From NCBI RefSeq assembly GCF_000308475.2, contig NZ_BAFT02000079.1:62001-126000 (forward strand): a DNA stretch of 64,000 nucleotides, in the 5' to 3' direction. Under the pieces are notes generated by a model. That model was not told where the DNA came from, ran no database searches, and was given only the letters and a program-made list of their open reading frames with translations. The position numbers and the translations under genes are program-made. How positions within the stretch are numbered: position 1 is the first letter of the stretch; every line of letters begins with the position of its first letter. This document shows, in pieces, positions 37,329 through 45,056 of the stretch. This DNA is from Nocardia brasiliensis NBRC 14402. Its GTDB lineage: Bacteria > Actinomycetota > Actinomycetes > Mycobacteriales > Mycobacteriaceae.

Positions 37329-38999
37329 TTACGGGGCCGTCAGCGACTGCACGACCGCCGAGGCGAAGGTGAGATCGTCGGAGGTGGCCAGGCGGGTGTA
37401 GGTGCCACCGCTCTGTTCGGAGATGCTTTTCAGGGTCTGCGTGCCCGGTCCGCCGATCACGATGATGTCCACGCGGACCGGATGGGCCTTGTCGATCGCC
37501 GCGGCCATATCGCTCGCGAGTTTCGCGCCGGTGACCGAGGAATCGTCGTCGGGCCCGTCGGTGATGAGCAGCACCGAATTGGTGCGTCCGGCGGTGTAAT
37601 TGGCCACGGCGTTCTTGTAGGCCGCGATCAAGGAGGGGTAGGCCTGATCGGCGCGGACGTCGGTGGCGCGCACGGCGCCGAGTGCGTTGCTGACCTTCGT
37701 GCGCTGCGCGTCGGTGAGCGGTGCGGTGGCGGCCTGCACCTTGTACGGCTTGGTGTCGTCGAGGTTCTTGCCGAAAGTCCAGATGCCCAGGCCGAAGTCG
37801 GGCGGCATCACGGTCATCGTGGAGTTGAGGGCGGCGATCACGTTGGCGAGCCGGGTGGTCGAGCCGTCGGCGGTCGACATGGATGCCGAGACGTCTACCA
37901 GCACAGTCGATTGCACGCCGAGCACCGGGTTGGCGAGCGTGCCGGCGACCTTGTCCAGGACCGCGCGCGGCGGCGCGGGTGCGGTGGCGGGCGGGCCGGC
38001 GGTGAACCCGGCCGCGGCGAACGTCTGGGCGGTTTCCGGGGTGCGCAGGAAGTCGGCGAACAGGCCGCCGATCAGGTTCTGGGTCTTGTCGACCCACGGC
38101 CCGGACATCAGCGCCGCGGGGTGGTCGGCGATCGGTGCGGCACCGGACGGACGGTAAACAGTTAGTCCCGGTTGGCTTTTGACCTGCTGTTCGGTGGTCG
38201 CGACGGCGTGCACGGTGGCGTCCTTCGGCGCGCCCGCGAGCGCGCTGAAGGCGGCGGCGGTGTCGGGTACCTCAGGTGCTTCGGCGGCGAGGCCGGAGAT
38301 GGCCGAGACGACCTGGCCCGACTGTGCGGCGGGGTCGGTGAGTGGGTCCGCGCCCGAGACCGCGGAGCCGACCGCGATGGCGGCGGCGAGGGTGGCATCG
38401 CCCGGCGGTAGCGCCATGCGCAGGCCGCCCCACCCGGACAGGCCGATATCGCCGAGCGAACCCTGTTGCAGGCGTGGCAGATCCGACCACGACGACTTGG
38501 CTTCTTCGAGGGCGCCGCGCAATTCGTCGGGCACCGCGAGCACGATCGGGCTCACCGCGATCGGTGCGGGCGTGCCCTCGATCAGGCCGGGGACGCGCAT
38601 GGCTTCGATGGAGCGGGTCGAGTCCGGGATCCACAGCACCGGTTGCGGGCCGAGATTCGGATCCCACGGCTTGCCGCTGGTGAAGGCGGCGACGATGGAG
38701 GCGGACGGCTGAGTGGTGACCGACACCTGCGCGCAGTGGTCGCGCACCTTCGGCTGCGTCGCGTTGTAGCGGTCCGCGGCCGCTCTGACCTGCGGTGCGA
38801 TATCCGGATCGGCGGTCACGTACAGCGTCGCGGCGCCGGAGACGCATTCGGCCGCAGCGGCGCTGTCCTCGTCCGCGGCGCGGTCTCTCAACTGAAACCA
38901 GCCGAAGACGCCCGCGACCAGCAGCACGATGGCCACTATCGCGAGAACCGGACCTTTACTGACGCCACGGGACCTGGTTCCGCTGCGATGAGTGCCCAC
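37329..38999 (-). CDS. membrane-anchored substrate-binding/VWA protein (Rv1836c-like)
   Basis: A 556-residue extracytoplasmic protein. A basic head and one membrane segment (GPVLAIVAIVLLVAGVFGWF) anchor it. Residues 50-330 resemble a type-2 periplasmic solute-binding fold (LYVTADPDIAPQVRAAADRY; PWDPNLGPQPVLWIPDSTRS). The C-terminal 200 residues are a von Willebrand A domain with an intact MIDAS (DVSASMS), a later threonine and LLITDGPDDD. By position it matches Rv1836c, next to gcvB and glcB in M. tuberculosis. Function is unknown; a cell-envelope adhesion or assembly role is plausible. The start is GTG 38999. Confidence 0.88.
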   Translation of the reverse strand: MGTHRSGTRSRGVSKGPVLAIVAIVLLVAGVFGWFQLRDRAADEDSAAAAECVSGAATLYVTADPDIAPQVRAAADRYNATQPKVRDHCAQVSVTTQPSASIVAAFTSGKPWDPNLGPQPVLWIPDSTRSIEAMRVPGLIEGTPAPIAVSPIVLAVPDELRGALEEAKSSWSDLPRLQQGSLGDIGLSGWGGLRMALPPGDATLAAAIAVGSAVSGADPLTDPAAQSGQVVSAISGLAAEAPEVPDTAAAFSALAGAPKDATVHAVATTEQQVKSQPGLTVYRPSGAAPIADHPAALMSGPWVDKTQNLIGGLFADFLRTPETAQTFAAAGFTAGPPATAPAPPRAVLDKVAGTLANPVLGVQSTVLVDVSASMSTADGSTTRLANVIAALNSTMTVMPPDFGLGIWTFGKNLDDTKPYKVQAATAPLTDAQRTKVSNALGAVRATDVRADQAYPSLIAAYKNAVANYTAGRTNSVLLITDGPDDDSSVTGAKLASDMAAAIDKAHPVRVDIIVIGGPGTQTLKSISEQSGGTYTRLATSDDLTFASAVVQSLTAP

Positions 39000-39111
39000 G
39001 GTGCACAGTGTATGTTCACCTGCGGTTTGCGGGCTCGGCGAGTCTCCTGCTCGTCGGCGTGCCGTGTCGAAACAGCCGGCGTCGTGCCCGGACGGGGCAC
39101 GACGCCGGTGC

Positions 39112-39387
39112 TCAGGGGCGGATCATCCGGCCCCGGTCGAACTCGTGGCCACCCCAGACGCCGGACTGGCCGGTGCGCGCGGCGAATTCACCGCACGCGG
39201 TGCGGATGGGGCAATCCGCGCAGACCTCGCGCGCGTAGTCGAAGTCCTGCGACGGATACGGGAACCAGGCCTCGTGATGCGGGTCACCGCGGCAGGCGGC
39301 CCGATGCCACTCGCCGGAGTCCGAGAGCGGGAGCAGCTCCGCCAGGGTCAGCTGCACGACGGCGGCGGTGTCGGTGTGGACGGTCAT
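39112..39387 (-). CDS. WhiB-family iron-sulfur transcription factor
   Basis: A 91-residue Wbl protein. The four cluster-ligand cysteines are C32, C56, C59 and C65 (AACRG, then CADCPIRTAC). The turn motif GVWGGHEF and the basic tail FDRGR follow. Wbl proteins carry an O2- and NO-sensitive [4Fe-4S] cluster and act with the principal sigma factor. AAAGGAG lies 9 bases upstream of the ATG. The paralogue cannot be named with certainty from this sequence. It lies 24 bases after the HNH gene, so the two may be co-transcribed. Confidence 0.93.
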   Translation of the reverse strand: MTVHTDTAAVVQLTLAELLPLSDSGEWHRAACRGDPHHEAWFPYPSQDFDYAREVCADCPIRTACGEFAARTGQSGVWGGHEFDRGRMIRP

Positions 39388-39411
39388 CGTGGTGGTCTCC
39401 TTTCTCGGATG

Positions 39412-39969
39412 TCAGGTCCGCGCGAGCTGCTTCCAGATCTGTCGCTGCTGTCTGGCCCGGTGGTTGGGCGCCTTCGGCACCCAGAGCAACCGCATGCCTG
39501 CCTCCTCGGGCGTGCGGTCTGCCTTGCTCGTGTTGCACGGCCCGCAGCAGGCGACGAGGTTGCTCCAGGTGTTCGGGCCGCCCCGGCTGCGCGGGCGGAT
39601 GTGGTCGACGGTGCGGGCCCAGGCGGCGCAGTAGCCGCACCGGTGGTTGTCCCGGCGCAGCACGCCGGCCCAGGTCGCGCGGCTCTCGTCGTGTACCCGC
39701 GCGCTGTGCTCGAGGTAGACGTAGCGCAGCAGCCGGATGGTTTCCGGCAGCAGCACCTCGACGTGTTGGGACCGGATCGTGAAATGCGGTACCCGGTCGG
39801 CGATCGACTCCGCGGTTCCGGCCATGAGCAGCACCACGGCCCGGTCGGCGCTGATCTCGTCGAGCGCCTCGTAGGAGGCGTTGAGCACCAGCACGCCGGT
39901 GTGTATCCAGTTGTCGGCGGTGACGGCCGCGGGGTATGCGGCATGGCGGAAGGGCATGGGAATCACCAT
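39412..39969 (-). CDS. HNH endonuclease family protein
   Basis: A 185-residue protein with an N-terminal domain of about 95 residues (VLVLNASYEALDEISADRAV, frequent in actinobacterial HNH proteins). A C-terminal HNH domain follows: CGYCAAWARTVDHIRPRSRG, then NTWSNLVACCGPCNTSKADR, with two CxxC pairs holding zinc and DHI plus N as the catalytic set. The protein is widely conserved as a chromosomal gene and is not obviously part of a restriction system or mobile element. The start ATG (MVIPMPFRHAAY) is preceded by CGAAAC. WhiB follows immediately. Confidence 0.87.
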   Translation of the reverse strand: MVIPMPFRHAAYPAAVTADNWIHTGVLVLNASYEALDEISADRAVVLLMAGTAESIADRVPHFTIRSQHVEVLLPETIRLLRYVYLEHSARVHDESRATWAGVLRRDNHRCGYCAAWARTVDHIRPRSRGGPNTWSNLVACCGPCNTSKADRTPEEAGMRLLWVPKAPNHRARQQRQIWKQLART

Positions 39970-40217
39970 GTTTCGGGAAGAGTCGAGCGATGCGGCGGAA
40001 GGGGAGAGGTCAGCGACCGTCTTGGAGGCGGCTGTTTTCGCGACCTGGTTTCACGGTCGACAAGCGCTGGGCCGCATGGGTGTTCGGCATGGTCGGGCGC
40101 ATTCGCCACCTCCTCCTTTCCGCGTGCTCGGGCGTCACCGCTACTCGGTGATCATCGTCGAATCCCATGGTGACATAACGGACCCACCGTTGTCGGGTCA
40201 TTTTTTCGCGGCTCGGT

Positions 40218-41405
40218 TCAGGCGACGCGCTGCCCGGTGCCGGTCGCGTCGGCGCTGGTCGAGCGGGTGCGCAGCACGCCGGATGCGGCCGCGGCGAGCA
40301 CGCAGAACGCGACAGGCAGAAAGAAGACGACGTCGAGCGCGGCGAAGTGGGTGAGCGGCCCGATGATCGCGGGGCCGGCCAGCATGCCGAGATATCCGAT
40401 GCCCGCCACGCGGGCGACGTTGGCGCCCACCGCGTTTCGGTCGGCGTGACCGGCGGCGCTGAACAGCTGCGGGACGCACCCGGACATACCCGCGCCGAAC
40501 ACTGCCCATCCGGCGAGCGCCAGTGGAATCCACGGAGAGAGCGCGGCAGTGGACAGGCCGATCGCCGCCGTCGCCGCGCCGTAACGCAGGATGGCCACCG
40601 GGCCGAACCTGGTGCTGAGCCGATCGGCGAGCAGGCGGCCGACGGTCATCGCGGTGGCGAAGGCGCCGTAGGCGAGCGCGGCGGTGGCGGGGGAGGCGGA
40701 CAGCACATCGCGCAGATGCAGTGTGCTCCAATCGTTGGCGACACCTTCGCAGAGCATGAGCAGGAACGCGAGGGTGGCGAGCAGCCAGATCCGCCGTGTC
40801 GCTTTGTATTTGCCGTTTGTCGCGGAAGTGGTTGCTGTGCCGGTGGTTTCGGCTCGCAGCAGGGCCGGTGCGGCGGTCAGCGCGACGGCGAGGCCGAGCA
40901 GGGCCGCGACGCCGAGCGTGGTGGCGGGTGACCAGTCCCAGCTCAGCGTGCGGGCGCCGATCAGCGCGGCGAGCACGCCGCCCAGCGAGAAGGTGGCGTG
41001 GAACGCCGACATCACCGCGCGCTGATAGCCGTGTTCGACCTGGACGGCGTGCGAGTTCATCGCGACGTCGAGGCAGCCGTTGCCGAGCCCGAGTCCGAAC
41101 AGGGCCGCGCCGAGCAGCCACCCGTTGGTGGCCAGCCCTGGCGGCTCCAGGGCGAGCGCGCAGAGCGCCGCGCTCGCCGGGACGACGACCCGGGCGCCGA
41201 AACGATCGGCGAGCGGGCCGACGATCTGCATGCCCGCGAACGCGCCCGCACCCAGGAGCAGGAGCAGCCAGCCGAGTGTCGCGTGGCTGATGCCGGTCCG
41301 CTGTTCGATCGCCGGGATGTGCACGACCCACATGCCCATCAGGAAACCGTTCAGCGCGAAGAAGGCGAAGGTGGCCAGGCGTGCGGCGCGCAACGTACTT
41401 TGCAT
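40218..41405 (-). CDS. MFS transporter divergent from a DeoR regulator
   Basis: A 395-residue major facilitator with 12 membrane segments (LATFAFFALNGFLMGMWVVH; GPLADRFGARVVVP is motif A). The shape recalls sugar/metabolite facilitators of the FucP/YbjJ type; the substrate is not known. The ATG at 41405 lies inside one arm of the 25-bp operator shared with the DeoR gene, with no ribosome-binding site, so it may be leaderless. GTG 41426 and ATG 41417 are in-frame alternatives. The pairing with DeoR, which usually senses a sugar phosphate, suggests a sugar or polyol. Confidence 0.85.
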   Translation of the reverse strand: MQSTLRAARLATFAFFALNGFLMGMWVVHIPAIEQRTGISHATLGWLLLLLGAGAFAGMQIVGPLADRFGARVVVPASAALCALALEPPGLATNGWLLGAALFGLGLGNGCLDVAMNSHAVQVEHGYQRAVMSAFHATFSLGGVLAALIGARTLSWDWSPATTLGVAALLGLAVALTAAPALLRAETTGTATTSATNGKYKATRRIWLLATLAFLLMLCEGVANDWSTLHLRDVLSASPATAALAYGAFATAMTVGRLLADRLSTRFGPVAILRYGAATAAIGLSTAALSPWIPLALAGWAVFGAGMSGCVPQLFSAAGHADRNAVGANVARVAGIGYLGMLAGPAIIGPLTHFAALDVVFFLPVAFCVLAAAASGVLRTRSTSADATGTGQRVA

Positions 41406-41428
41406 GTGTTCGAACATAACGAACACAT
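41404..41428. promoter_or_regulatory. DeoR operator in the MFS/deoR gap
   Basis: A perfect inverted repeat, ATGTGTTCG-7-CGAACACAT, overlaps the MFS start codon. A third half-site, TGAACACAA, lies at 41452-41460, 23 bases before the deoR start. The arrangement fits co-repression of both divergent genes by the DeoR protein. Confidence 0.75.
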
Positions 41429-41482
41429 CGACTGTGCGAAATATTGATTTATGAACACAAAGGATGTTTGAATGGCGGTGTG

Positions 41483-42238
41483 GTGAGCACAGATCGTCTT
41501 ACGCAGATCGCCGATGCCGTGCGCGCGGCGGGCAGTCTCGGCGTCGCCGAGCTGGCCGAACTGACCGGCACCTCGGAGATGACCATTCGCCGGGACCTGG
41601 AGACCCTCGCCGGTCAGGGCGTGCTCGAGCGCTACCGCGGCGGCGCCAGGACCCTGCTGCTGCGCGGCGAGGAACCGCCATACGCGTTGCGGGTGCGGGA
41701 GGGGCTGGAGACCAAACGTAGGCTCGCCGCGGCCGTGGCCGGTTTGCTCGCCGACGGCGAGTCCGTGGTCCTCGACAGCGGGACCACCTGTGTCGAGGTC
41801 GCGCACCTGCTGGCGGCACGGCGGCTCACCGTGATGCCGCTGTCCCTGCATGCGGTGAACGCGCTGTCGGCGGCGCCCGCGGTGACCCTGTTGGTGCCGG
41901 GCGGCAGGCCGCGCCCGGGCGAATTGGCGCTGACCGGTCCGTTGACCCTCGCCTCGTTGGCCGCGATCAGGTTCGACACCGCCGTCATCGGCTGCTGCGG
42001 GCTGACCGCCGCCGACGGTCTCACCGCGCACGACCTCGACGACGCCGCGGTCAAACAGGCCGCCATCGCCTCCGCCCGGCGGGTCATCGCGGTCACGGAA
42101 TCGGCCAAGTTCTCCCGCACGGCCCTGGCCGTCGCCGCCCCCGCCGCCGCCCTGCACGCCGTTGTGACCGACCACGACGCCACCCCCGAAGCCGTGGACG
42201 CGCTACGTGCTACCGGTCCAACGGTTTTGACCGTGTGA
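41483..42238 (+). CDS. DeoR/GlpR-family repressor
   Basis: A 251-residue DeoR-type regulator. The N-terminal helix-turn-helix has the family signature (SLGVAELAELTGTSEMTIRR, then GVLERYRGGA). The C-terminal sensor domain has DGESVVLDSGTTCVEVAHLL, FDTAVIGCCGLTAADGLTAH and KFSRTALAVAAP, the phosphosugar-binding layout of GlpR/FruR-like proteins. The inducer is likely a phosphorylated sugar intermediate, which is an inference. The start is GTG 41483 (VSTDRL); the frame is open upstream to 41444. It shares its operator with the MFS gene. Confidence 0.9.
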   Translation: MSTDRLTQIADAVRAAGSLGVAELAELTGTSEMTIRRDLETLAGQGVLERYRGGARTLLLRGEEPPYALRVREGLETKRRLAAAVAGLLADGESVVLDSGTTCVEVAHLLAARRLTVMPLSLHAVNALSAAPAVTLLVPGGRPRPGELALTGPLTLASLAAIRFDTAVIGCCGLTAADGLTAHDLDDAAVKQAAIASARRVIAVTESAKFSRTALAVAAPAAALHAVVTDHDATPEAVDALRATGPTVLTV

Positions 42239-42248
42239 GCCGTCATTT

Positions 42249-42791
42249 TCAGGCCGCGCCCAGCTCGGCGGCGCCGAAGGAGACGTTGAAGCGGTCGCAC
42301 CAGATGGTGACGCTGGTGAGGGACGCCAGGTCGGTGTCGGCGGGGATGGCGTAGTTCTGGCTGCCTCTGTTGCCTTTCAGGCTGCCGAGGTCGAGGTGCT
42401 TGCCGTCGTCGAAGACGAACCAGCCGGAGCTGCCCTCGATGACCGGCGCGTCGGTGAGCCAGACGTGCAGGTCGGGGCCGTTGGAGGTGTCGAGGTCCGC
42501 CAGGCGCAGGACGCGGCTCCCGTCGGGTAGTTGGAGGACGGCGACCGTACCTGACGTGGTGTGCTCATGGGAGATGAACGTGCCGCGGGCGAGGACGCGC
42601 GGTTCGGCGGGGACGCCCGGCGGCGCGGCCCCGGCCGGTGCGGCGAGCGATGGCGCGGCCTCGACGACCGTGGTGTTCGTGAACAACCGCCACGGCTGGA
42701 ACAGCGCCAGCCCCACCCCGAGCCCGACGACCAGTACCGCCGCCAACGCCCACGTGATGGGGGAGCGCGCAATTCGCCGAGCCGACACCAT
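42249..42791 (-). CDS. DM13-domain secreted/anchored protein
   Basis: A 180-residue protein with an N-terminal signal anchor (ITWALAAVLVVGLGVGLALF) and a proline/alanine linker. A DM13 domain follows (RGTFISHEHTTSGTVAVLQL; LRLADLDTSNGPDLHVWLTD; IPADTDLASLTSVTIWCDRF). DM13 domains resemble cytochrome-like redox or electron-transfer modules; the cysteine in WCDRF is conserved in the family. Function outside the membrane is unknown. AAGGAG lies 5 bases upstream of ATG 42791. It is convergent with deoR by 10 bases. Confidence 0.85.
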   Translation of the reverse strand: MVSARRIARSPITWALAAVLVVGLGVGLALFQPWRLFTNTTVVEAAPSLAAPAGAAPPGVPAEPRVLARGTFISHEHTTSGTVAVLQLPDGSRVLRLADLDTSNGPDLHVWLTDAPVIEGSSGWFVFDDGKHLDLGSLKGNRGSQNYAIPADTDLASLTSVTIWCDRFNVSFGAAELGAA

Positions 42792-43069
42792 GGGTACTCC
42801 TTCGAGCTGTTCCAGCAATACGACCATTGAACACCGCAATCCAGCCTTCAACCGCGCGTTGACGAGCGAAAACGTGTGAACAAACCCTGACGGATTCCCG
42901 CCCGTCGGTCGGCAGCGGCGGTGTGCGGCCGCATCGCAACGCTGTAGGGTGCCGCGATGCTCGTATTGCAGCGTCGTGCCGCAGTTTTCACGTGGAGTAG
43001 CGCTGCTGCGAGCCGTCATGTCTCGTGCCCTTGGCGATTGCCGCGTCTGCTGGTCCGCGGCCTGCAACG

Positions 43070-44200
43070 TCATCCGAGCGGCGAATGTCCGAGCAGCACG
43101 CGGCCGGTGAATCGGGTCTGCTTGGCTCGCGGCAGTGGATGGAACAGGCAGCCGTGGATGTCGCGGTAGCGCATCTCCAGTTCGCAGGTCCGTGAATAGC
43201 CAAGTCCGCCAACGGTTTCGATGGCGAGTCGGACGGTGTGGATGAGCGCGTCGGCGGCCGCGGTCTTGCGGCTCAGGGTGCGGCTGGCATGGGCGTCGGA
43301 GTTGTCGAACCGCAGATCGTCGGAACCGGCGAACATGGCGTCGATCAGGTCGGCGGCGGTGGTGTGCGCATTGACCATCTCACCGGCCAGTTGGAAGGTG
43401 GCTGCATCGTCCCGGTCGGCGACCAGGGCGGCGGCGAGTTCGACTGCGCCGTCGGCGATCCCGAGGTAGGCGGCCATCACCAGCGGCATCGCCGCGCCCA
43501 TCACCACGTTCAGCAGCGGCGGCCAGGCGTCGGCGCGGCGCACCAGGGAGACCGCGGCGTCGGGCACGAAGACGTCGTCGAGGAGCACGGTGTGCGAGCC
43601 GCTCGCGCGCAGACCGAGTGTGTCCCAGGTCTTTTCGATCCGCACACCGGGCGCGGCGATCGGGACGGCGCAGTGCAGCACGTGCGGGCCTTCGGGTGCG
43701 TCCGCCCACCGGATGCTGGTGACGAGCACGGTGCCCGCTTCGACACCGCTGGCCGGTGATTTGCGCGCGTGCACCCGGTAGCCGCCCTCCACCCGCTCGG
43801 CCCGGCCGCTGGAGGCGACCCAGTCGGAGGCGCCGGTGCTGATCAGGATCGCGCCGTCGACCACCTTGCCGAACAACGGTGCCGCGTCGATGCCGTGGTG
43901 GTGCCGCCACACCTGGGCGGCGACGAGATGGGTGTGCATGGCGAACGCGACCGCGGTGGACGGGTCGTGGCGGCCGAGTTCGCGCAGTATGTCGCCCATC
44001 TCGCGATGTGTCGCACCGCCGCCACCGAACTCGGCGGGGACCAGCGCGGCAGACAGTCCGGTGCTGCGCAGCAGGTCGAAGGCGGTGGTGGACAGTTCGC
44101 CCGCGCGGTCGTTGGCTGCCACCTCGGGGCGCAGGGCGGCGCCGACCTCGCGGGCGCGGGCGATCCAGTCGGTGTGGATGTCGGAAGAGGTTGTCGTCAT
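43070..44200 (-). CDS. acyl-CoA dehydrogenase-family flavoprotein
   Basis: A 376-residue member of the acyl-CoA dehydrogenase superfamily. The helical N-terminus has LRSTGLSAALVPAEFGGGGA, and the FAD/substrate region has ILISTGASDWVASSGRAERV and WDTLGLRASGSHTVLLDDVF. The C-terminal helices include TVRLAIETVGGLGYSRTCEL. The glutamate of classical dehydrogenases is not evident, so it could instead be a flavin-dependent monooxygenase or desulfurisation-type member. The start is ATG 44200. It diverges from the HxlR gene and shares its double operator. Confidence 0.83.
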   Translation of the reverse strand: MTTTSSDIHTDWIARAREVGAALRPEVAANDRAGELSTTAFDLLRSTGLSAALVPAEFGGGGATHREMGDILRELGRHDPSTAVAFAMHTHLVAAQVWRHHHGIDAAPLFGKVVDGAILISTGASDWVASSGRAERVEGGYRVHARKSPASGVEAGTVLVTSIRWADAPEGPHVLHCAVPIAAPGVRIEKTWDTLGLRASGSHTVLLDDVFVPDAAVSLVRRADAWPPLLNVVMGAAMPLVMAAYLGIADGAVELAAALVADRDDAATFQLAGEMVNAHTTAADLIDAMFAGSDDLRFDNSDAHASRTLSRKTAAADALIHTVRLAIETVGGLGYSRTCELEMRYRDIHGCLFHPLPRAKQTRFTGRVLLGHSPLG

Positions 44201-44235
44201 GTTTCGAAGGTAGGAACAGCCGCGATAACCGAATA

Positions 44236-44273
44236 GTCCAGAAAGTGGACCCTGCCGGTCCAGTATCTGGACC
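44236..44273. promoter_or_regulatory. double HxlR-type operator
   Basis: Two inverted repeats with the same half-site lie in the 90-base divergent gap: GTCCA-5-TGGAC (44236-44250) and GGTCCAG-3-CTGGACC (44257-44273). The half-sites recur at 22 bases, about two helical turns, so two dimers could bind one face of the DNA. Confidence 0.75.
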
Positions 44274-44290
44274 CCGAACACGAGGTGACC

Positions 44291-44980
44291 ATGACGACAC
44301 CGGGCTACGGCCAGTACTGTCCGATCTCTCGCGCGCTCGACGTGCTCGGCGAGCGCTGGTCGCTGCTGATCGTGCGCGACCTGCTGCTGGGTACCACCCG
44401 GTTCAACGATTTGGCGCGCGGCCTGCCCGGCCTGTCCCGCAGCCTGCTGGCCAAGCGGTTGCGCCAGTTCGAGCGCGCCGGATTGCTCGACAAGGTGGGC
44501 TCGGAGTACCTGATGACCGCCGCGGGCCGGGATCTGGAGCGGATCCTGTTCGGCCTCGGCGCGTGGGGCGCCCGCTGGAGTTTCGGCGACCCGCGGCCGG
44601 CGGAACTCGATCCCGCGGTGCTGGTGTGGTGGATGCATACCCGCCTGGACACCTCCGCGCTGCCCGGCAAACGCCAGGTTTTCGCCATCCGGTTCACCGA
44701 TCGTCCGCACCGTTACTGGATCGTCGTCGAATCGGGTGTCCCGTCGGTCTGCGACGCCGACCCGGGCTATCCGGTCGACGTGGCGATCAGCTCCGACGTC
44801 GGCGCGCTGTATCAGGTGTGGCTCGGCAAACTCTCACTGGCGCAGGCGATCCGGACCGGCCGGCTGACGTTCATCGGCCCGACCGCGCTGACCCGCCGCA
44901 TGCCCTCGGTACTGCTGCTGAGCCCGATGGCACCGTACGTCACTCCGGCGCCGGTCGACTTCGCCACGCGCGCTTCGTGA
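44291..44980 (+). CDS. HxlR-family regulator with C-terminal sterol-carrier-like domain
   Basis: A 229-residue protein. Residues 5-100 form the HxlR winged helix (YCPISRALDVLGERWSLLIV; LPGLSRSLLAKRLRQFERAG), with a cysteine near position 8 as is common for redox-sensing members. The C-terminal 110 residues (ALPGKRQVFAIRFTDRPHRY; YQVWLGKLSLAQAIRTGRLT) resemble the SCP2-like ligand-binding domain found in many actinobacterial HxlR proteins, so a lipid or acyl ligand is plausible. The ATG at 44291 has GAGGT just upstream. Its operator also covers the divergent acyl-CoA dehydrogenase gene, the likely target. Confidence 0.88.
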   Translation: MTTPGYGQYCPISRALDVLGERWSLLIVRDLLLGTTRFNDLARGLPGLSRSLLAKRLRQFERAGLLDKVGSEYLMTAAGRDLERILFGLGAWGARWSFGDPRPAELDPAVLVWWMHTRLDTSALPGKRQVFAIRFTDRPHRYWIVVESGVPSVCDADPGYPVDVAISSDVGALYQVWLGKLSLAQAIRTGRLTFIGPTALTRRMPSVLLLSPMAPYVTPAPVDFATRAS

Positions 44981-44990
44981 TCGGCCGCGG

Positions 44991-45023
44991 CGCACCTACC
45001 TGCGAATTCGGCAGGTAGGTGCG
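44991..45023. terminator. hairpin between hxlR and the convergent dehydrogenase
   Basis: A perfect 13-bp stem (CGCACCTACCTGC / GCAGGTAGGTGCG) with a 7-base loop. It begins 10 bases after the HxlR stop and ends 33 bases before the convergent gene's stop. There is no T-tract. Confidence 0.72.
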
Positions 45024-45056
45024 TAGGCATCCGGAGGCGCTACCTCCCCGCGCGGG

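Noticed and set aside
40010..40201. Possible 63-codon minus-strand gene upstream of the HNH gene
   Set aside because: There is no ribosome-binding site, no family features and an arginine-rich composition like other spurious frames.
42957..43169. Possible small plus-strand gene starting MLVLQRRAAVF
   Set aside because: It overlaps the end of the acyl-CoA dehydrogenase gene and loses protein-like character there. A short leader peptide cannot be excluded, but nothing supports it.
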